Source: Butyrivibrio sp. VCB2006
GTDB lineage: Bacteria; Bacillota; Clostridia; Lachnospirales; Lachnospiraceae
Assembly: GCF_000420945.1 (NCBI RefSeq)
Contig: NZ_ATVX01000013.1
Span: forward strand, 1 to 64,000
DNA: 64,000 nucleotides
Direction of reading: 5' to 3'
Of this stretch, positions 61,594 through 64,000 are shown in pieces. The notes under the pieces are model-generated. The model had not been told where the DNA came from. It saw only the letters and a program-made list of their open reading frames with translations, and made no database searches. The stretch's first letter is position 1; each line of letters begins with the position of its first letter. Made by a program: the position numbers and the translations under genes.

Positions 61594-63130
61594 TCCAATA
61601 GTGGCTTTGTACATAAGGCTGTCAGATGAAGACGAGGATAATGATGACGTAGTTAAAAGAGAAAGTAATAGCATAACGAATCAGAGATTATTGCTTCGTC
61701 AGGTTGTAAAGAATCACCCGGAGTTTAAAGGGATGACTGTTGTGGAATATGCAGATGATGGGTATTCAGGAATGAATTTTGGAAGGCCTCAGTTTAATCT
61801 GATGATGACAGAACTTATGCGTGGAAACATCTGCTGTGTCATAGTAAAAGATCTTAGCAGGTTCGCCAGAAACTACATAGAAGGCGGGAACTATTTGGAG
61901 AGAATTTTCCCAATGTATCATGTTCGTTTCATCGCTGTTAATGATAATTATGATAGCAATGATTACATTGGTATGACCGGTGGAATGGAAATGGCATTTA
62001 AAAACTATATGAATACCATGTATGCAAGAGATCTCTCACTTAAAGTGGTTTCAGGGAGGAACATCATGGCCAGGGAAGGCCTGTTTGTCGGAGCTCACGC
62101 GCCATATGGCTATAAGAAAGATCCTAAGAATTGTCACAAGTTAATTATAGATGAAGAATCAGCGGCTATTGTCAGAAGGATTTTCGAAGAGGCAGCAGCC
62201 GGCATAAATAAAAGCGCCATTGCCACATATTTAAACAATGACGGTGTTCCAACAGTCATAGAATATCAAAGATCACAGGGGCATGGAAGAAAGTGGGTCA
62301 TTGAAAAAGAAAAGAAGCTTTGGACCATTACTACAATTAGTGACATGCTTCGAAATAAAGTATACATAGGAACTACTATTACTAATAAGTATAAGCGATT
62401 AGAGGTTGGCTCTCACCGTCAAAGGAGGACTCCGGAAAGTGAGTGGATTGTAGTTGAAAACACTCATGAAGCAATTGTAAGTAAGGAGCTTTTCCAAAAG
62501 GCAAATGAAGTAGCATTCACTGGTCAGGGACAAAAGAGAATGGAACCAGGAAAACCGCGGTTGTTTATCTGTGGTTCTTGTGGAAGAACAATGGGATTTA
62601 CCGGTAGCAATATGGCTTATAGGTGCGCAAGAGCAAGTAGCTCAGGCTTACCTGAATGTAAACTCATAAAGCGTAAGCGATATCCTTTTGAAGAAGAGGT
62701 GCTTGCGACAGCAAAGAAAAAAGCAGATGAGACGAATGTTCAGCTTAAGAAAGACATCGCCACCTGGAATCACAATATAAGAGAATGGAAAGGTACCACT
62801 GAGCTGCGTGAAAAAGCAGAGAAGCTTTCTATAAAGAAGCTTAAGCTCTATGACCAGTACAGGGAGGGGAAAATCTCCAAAAATACATATATGCAAGCGT
62901 CTGAGAAAATCAGTGCCAAGCAGATGGAACTGGCAGATCAGCTTGCAGAAATAGATAAGAAGACTTATGAAGCAAACAGAAATCTTGCAGCAAGTGTTGA
63001 TGTTAAGACAACACTTACGGAGGTAAGAAAGCTTGATTCATTTGATACAGCGGTCTTGAAAAAGATAATTAAGTATGTGAAGGTATATGAAGATCACATC
63101 GAGTATGAATGGGCCAATTTTGTAAAATGA
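61580..63130 (+). CDS. Large serine recombinase 4
   Basis: A 516-residue recombinase with intact LYIRLSDED (Ser15) and VKDLSRFARNYIEGGN; note Ala where Gly is usual in the second motif. Recombinase domain (PYGYKKDPKN), zinc ribbon (CGSCGRTMG, YRCARA, PECK) and coiled coil follow. A longer in-frame start at 61490 lies within recombinase 3; the ATG used has AGAGGGAAAAAG upstream. It is the last gene of the cassette, 180 bases from the truncated integrase. Confidence 0.93.
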   Translation: MKRIDPIVALYIRLSDEDEDNDDVVKRESNSITNQRLLLRQVVKNHPEFKGMTVVEYADDGYSGMNFGRPQFNLMMTELMRGNICCVIVKDLSRFARNYIEGGNYLERIFPMYHVRFIAVNDNYDSNDYIGMTGGMEMAFKNYMNTMYARDLSLKVVSGRNIMAREGLFVGAHAPYGYKKDPKNCHKLIIDEESAAIVRRIFEEAAAGINKSAIATYLNNDGVPTVIEYQRSQGHGRKWVIEKEKKLWTITTISDMLRNKVYIGTTITNKYKRLEVGSHRQRRTPESEWIVVENTHEAIVSKELFQKANEVAFTGQGQKRMEPGKPRLFICGSCGRTMGFTGSNMAYRCARASSSGLPECKLIKRKRYPFEEEVLATAKKKADETNVQLKKDIATWNHNIREWKGTTELREKAEKLSIKKLKLYDQYREGKISKNTYMQASEKISAKQMELADQLAEIDKKTYEANRNLAASVDVKTTLTEVRKLDSFDTAVLKKIIKYVKVYEDHIEYEWANFVK

Positions 63131-63340
63131 AAAAGCGTTCAAAAAATGCCTTAAATGAGTCTGGATTTTAGGTCTGCGAATAGGGTTAAAAGGAATAATT
63201 AATAATATGACTAATGGATTTTTTTGACACTTTTGAAAACTGGTCAAAAAAGACCGATTTTTGAAACCCAGATATTTCAAGGCTCGCACGGTTGCGAGCT
63301 TTGAGCAAAATCTTTTTTTTAGTCACTGTGATGATTCCGC
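63131..63340. other. Right end of the serine-recombinase element (attachment region)
   Basis: Non-coding AT-rich DNA with ggtcaaaaaagacc (63241-63254) and a terminator-like stem gctcgca/tgcgagc (63283-63301), followed by eight T near 63313. Just after this, codons of a tyrosine recombinase resume at about 63340. The crossover should lie between 63301 and 63345. Confidence 0.5.
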
Positions 63341-63911
63341 AGAGGCTTTAGGCCTTACATGGAGCGACCTGAATTTCGAAGAGAGAACAATCTCTATTAA
63401 TCATGCATTTAGCGATAGACCTGATGAGAATCGCAAGACAAGAAAGCGCATCGAGTCTACCAAGAGCAAGGCTGGAACAAGAACCATTCCAATGTTTGAT
63501 GAAGTATACCAGGCTTTCCTTGATGAGTATGAGATCCAGAAGTGCATCGGATTCTGTGAAGAAGAGATCGATGGATATTCCGGATTTGTCTTCTCTACAG
63601 CTGGTCATACAGTTTATCTTCCTGCTGCTATCAATCATGCAATCCATCGCATTATCACTCATTACAATGATGAAGAGAAAGCGAGGGCAGCATACGAAGA
63701 TAGAGAGCCAGTATATTTACCTGACTTCTCATGTCATCACCTTAGACATACCTTTTGTACAAGACTCTGTGAGAACGATGTTAATCCCAAGGTAATCCAG
63801 GTCATCATGGGACACTCAGATATCACAACTACCATGAACATCTATGCAGAAGTCAAGAAAGAAAAGAAACAGGAGACATTCGAAAGTCTGCAGGGCAAGA
63901 TTATATTTTGA
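63339..63911 (+). pseudogene. Tyrosine recombinase (integrase), C-terminal fragment
   Basis: Only the C-terminal catalytic half remains. ALGLTWSDLNFEERTIS is followed by TKSKAGTRTIP (Lys), then CHHLRHTFCTRL (His-x-x-Arg) and MGHSDITTTMNIYAEV (His and nucleophile Tyr). The N-terminal DNA-binding domain and the first catalytic Arg (TGxRxGE box just before this point) are absent. The break abuts the end of the serine-recombinase cassette, so the gene was probably split by insertion. An ATG at 63261 reads through foreign sequence and is not a likely start. Confidence 0.88.
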
Positions 63912-63918
63912 TGATGAG

Positions 63919-63949
63919 CGGGCGGCATATTACTTGCTGCCCGTTATTA
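63919..63949 (+). terminator. Terminator after the truncated integrase
   Basis: cgggcggca (63919-63927) pairs with tgctgcccg (63935-63943) with one mismatch, then ttatta. A moderate intrinsic terminator. Nothing further is recognised to the window end. Confidence 0.6.
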
Positions 63950-64000
63950 CTATCAAATGAGATGTACTGTGACTTCCGGTTGAGATATGTCAGCAGCATG

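Noticed and set aside
63261..63338. N-terminal part of the integrase frame as native
   Set aside because: These residues come from the terminator-like element end and do not resemble an integrase.
1..64000. Many reading frames on the minus strand
   Set aside because: They lie opposite long, well-supported + strand genes, lack ribosome sites and show no family motifs.
1..64000. CRISPR arrays, tRNA or rRNA genes
   Set aside because: No spaced identical repeats of CRISPR length, and no recognisable tRNA or rRNA sequence seen.

Overview
The window reads as a Bacillota chromosome segment, most likely Lachnospiraceae (Butyrivibrio, Pseudobutyrivibrio or Roseburia-like). This is inferred from moderate-to-low GC, strong AGGAGG ribosome sites, and families typical of that group: DUF5688, Maff2, PrgI, CD1845, DUF4315, DUF4366, DUF6870 and multi-recombinase cassettes. 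Every gene I support lies on the + strand. Most of the window is an integrative and conjugative element (ICE) of the broad Tn1549/CTn type.

Layout. 1-4.1 kb looks like ordinary chromosome: an MFS transporter, a DUF3298 lipoprotein and a flavin reductase. It ends in an array of seven 11-bp repeats and a terminator. 4.3-10 kb holds two DUF5688 paralogues (the first truncated), two Cys-rich small proteins, a RepA_N-type initiator, ParA, ParB and a deoxyribosyltransferase-like protein. 10-23.4 kb is the transfer module: PcfB, VirD4, Maff2, VirB6/TrbL-like, PrgI, VirB4, an NlpC/P60 hydrolase, DUF4315, DUF4366, MobC, CD1845, HUH relaxase, an oriT-like cluster of inverted repeats, SSB and an ArdC-N protein. 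23.4-25.3 kb holds small and secreted accessory proteins.

25.4-39.3 kb is one tightly packed cargo operon, and the best candidate for an undescribed system. In order it encodes an HTH protein, a UvrD-type helicase fused to a Cas4/AddB-like Fe-S nuclease, a beta-class adenine methyltransferase, a type III-like helicase-endonuclease, a Dam-family methyltransferase, a HerA-like ATPase, a NurA-like nuclease with a zinc ribbon, a small unknown protein and a GmrSD (DUF262-DUF1524) nuclease. I can map this set onto no named defence system.

39.5-43.3 kb is an ADP-ribose-themed group: DUF1643, macro-HTH, ADP-ribosylglycohydrolase-SseB and SIMPL. 43.4-45.1 kb is an unrecognised two-gene unit. 45.3-52.8 kb has two near-identical cyclic-di-GMP-I riboswitches with terminators, a DEDDh exonuclease, a large InlB-repeat surface protein, and a lipoprotein with a polymorphic-toxin-like C-terminus followed by a putative immunity gene.

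52.8-56.9 kb is regulatory: XRE protein, ArpU-like protein, 10-bp repeats, two small zinc-ribbon proteins, a sigma-70-like factor, a probable structured RNA, MazF and DUF6870. A promoter at 54.53 kb carries a perfect LexA-type box between -35 and -10. 56.9-63.1 kb is a translationally coupled cassette of four large serine recombinases, the second of which lacks the catalytic serine. Immediately after it, from 63.3 kb, lies the C-terminal half of a tyrosine recombinase whose N-terminal half is not in this window. The serine-recombinase element therefore appears to have inserted into another mobile element's integrase gene. The left boundary of the element could not be fixed.
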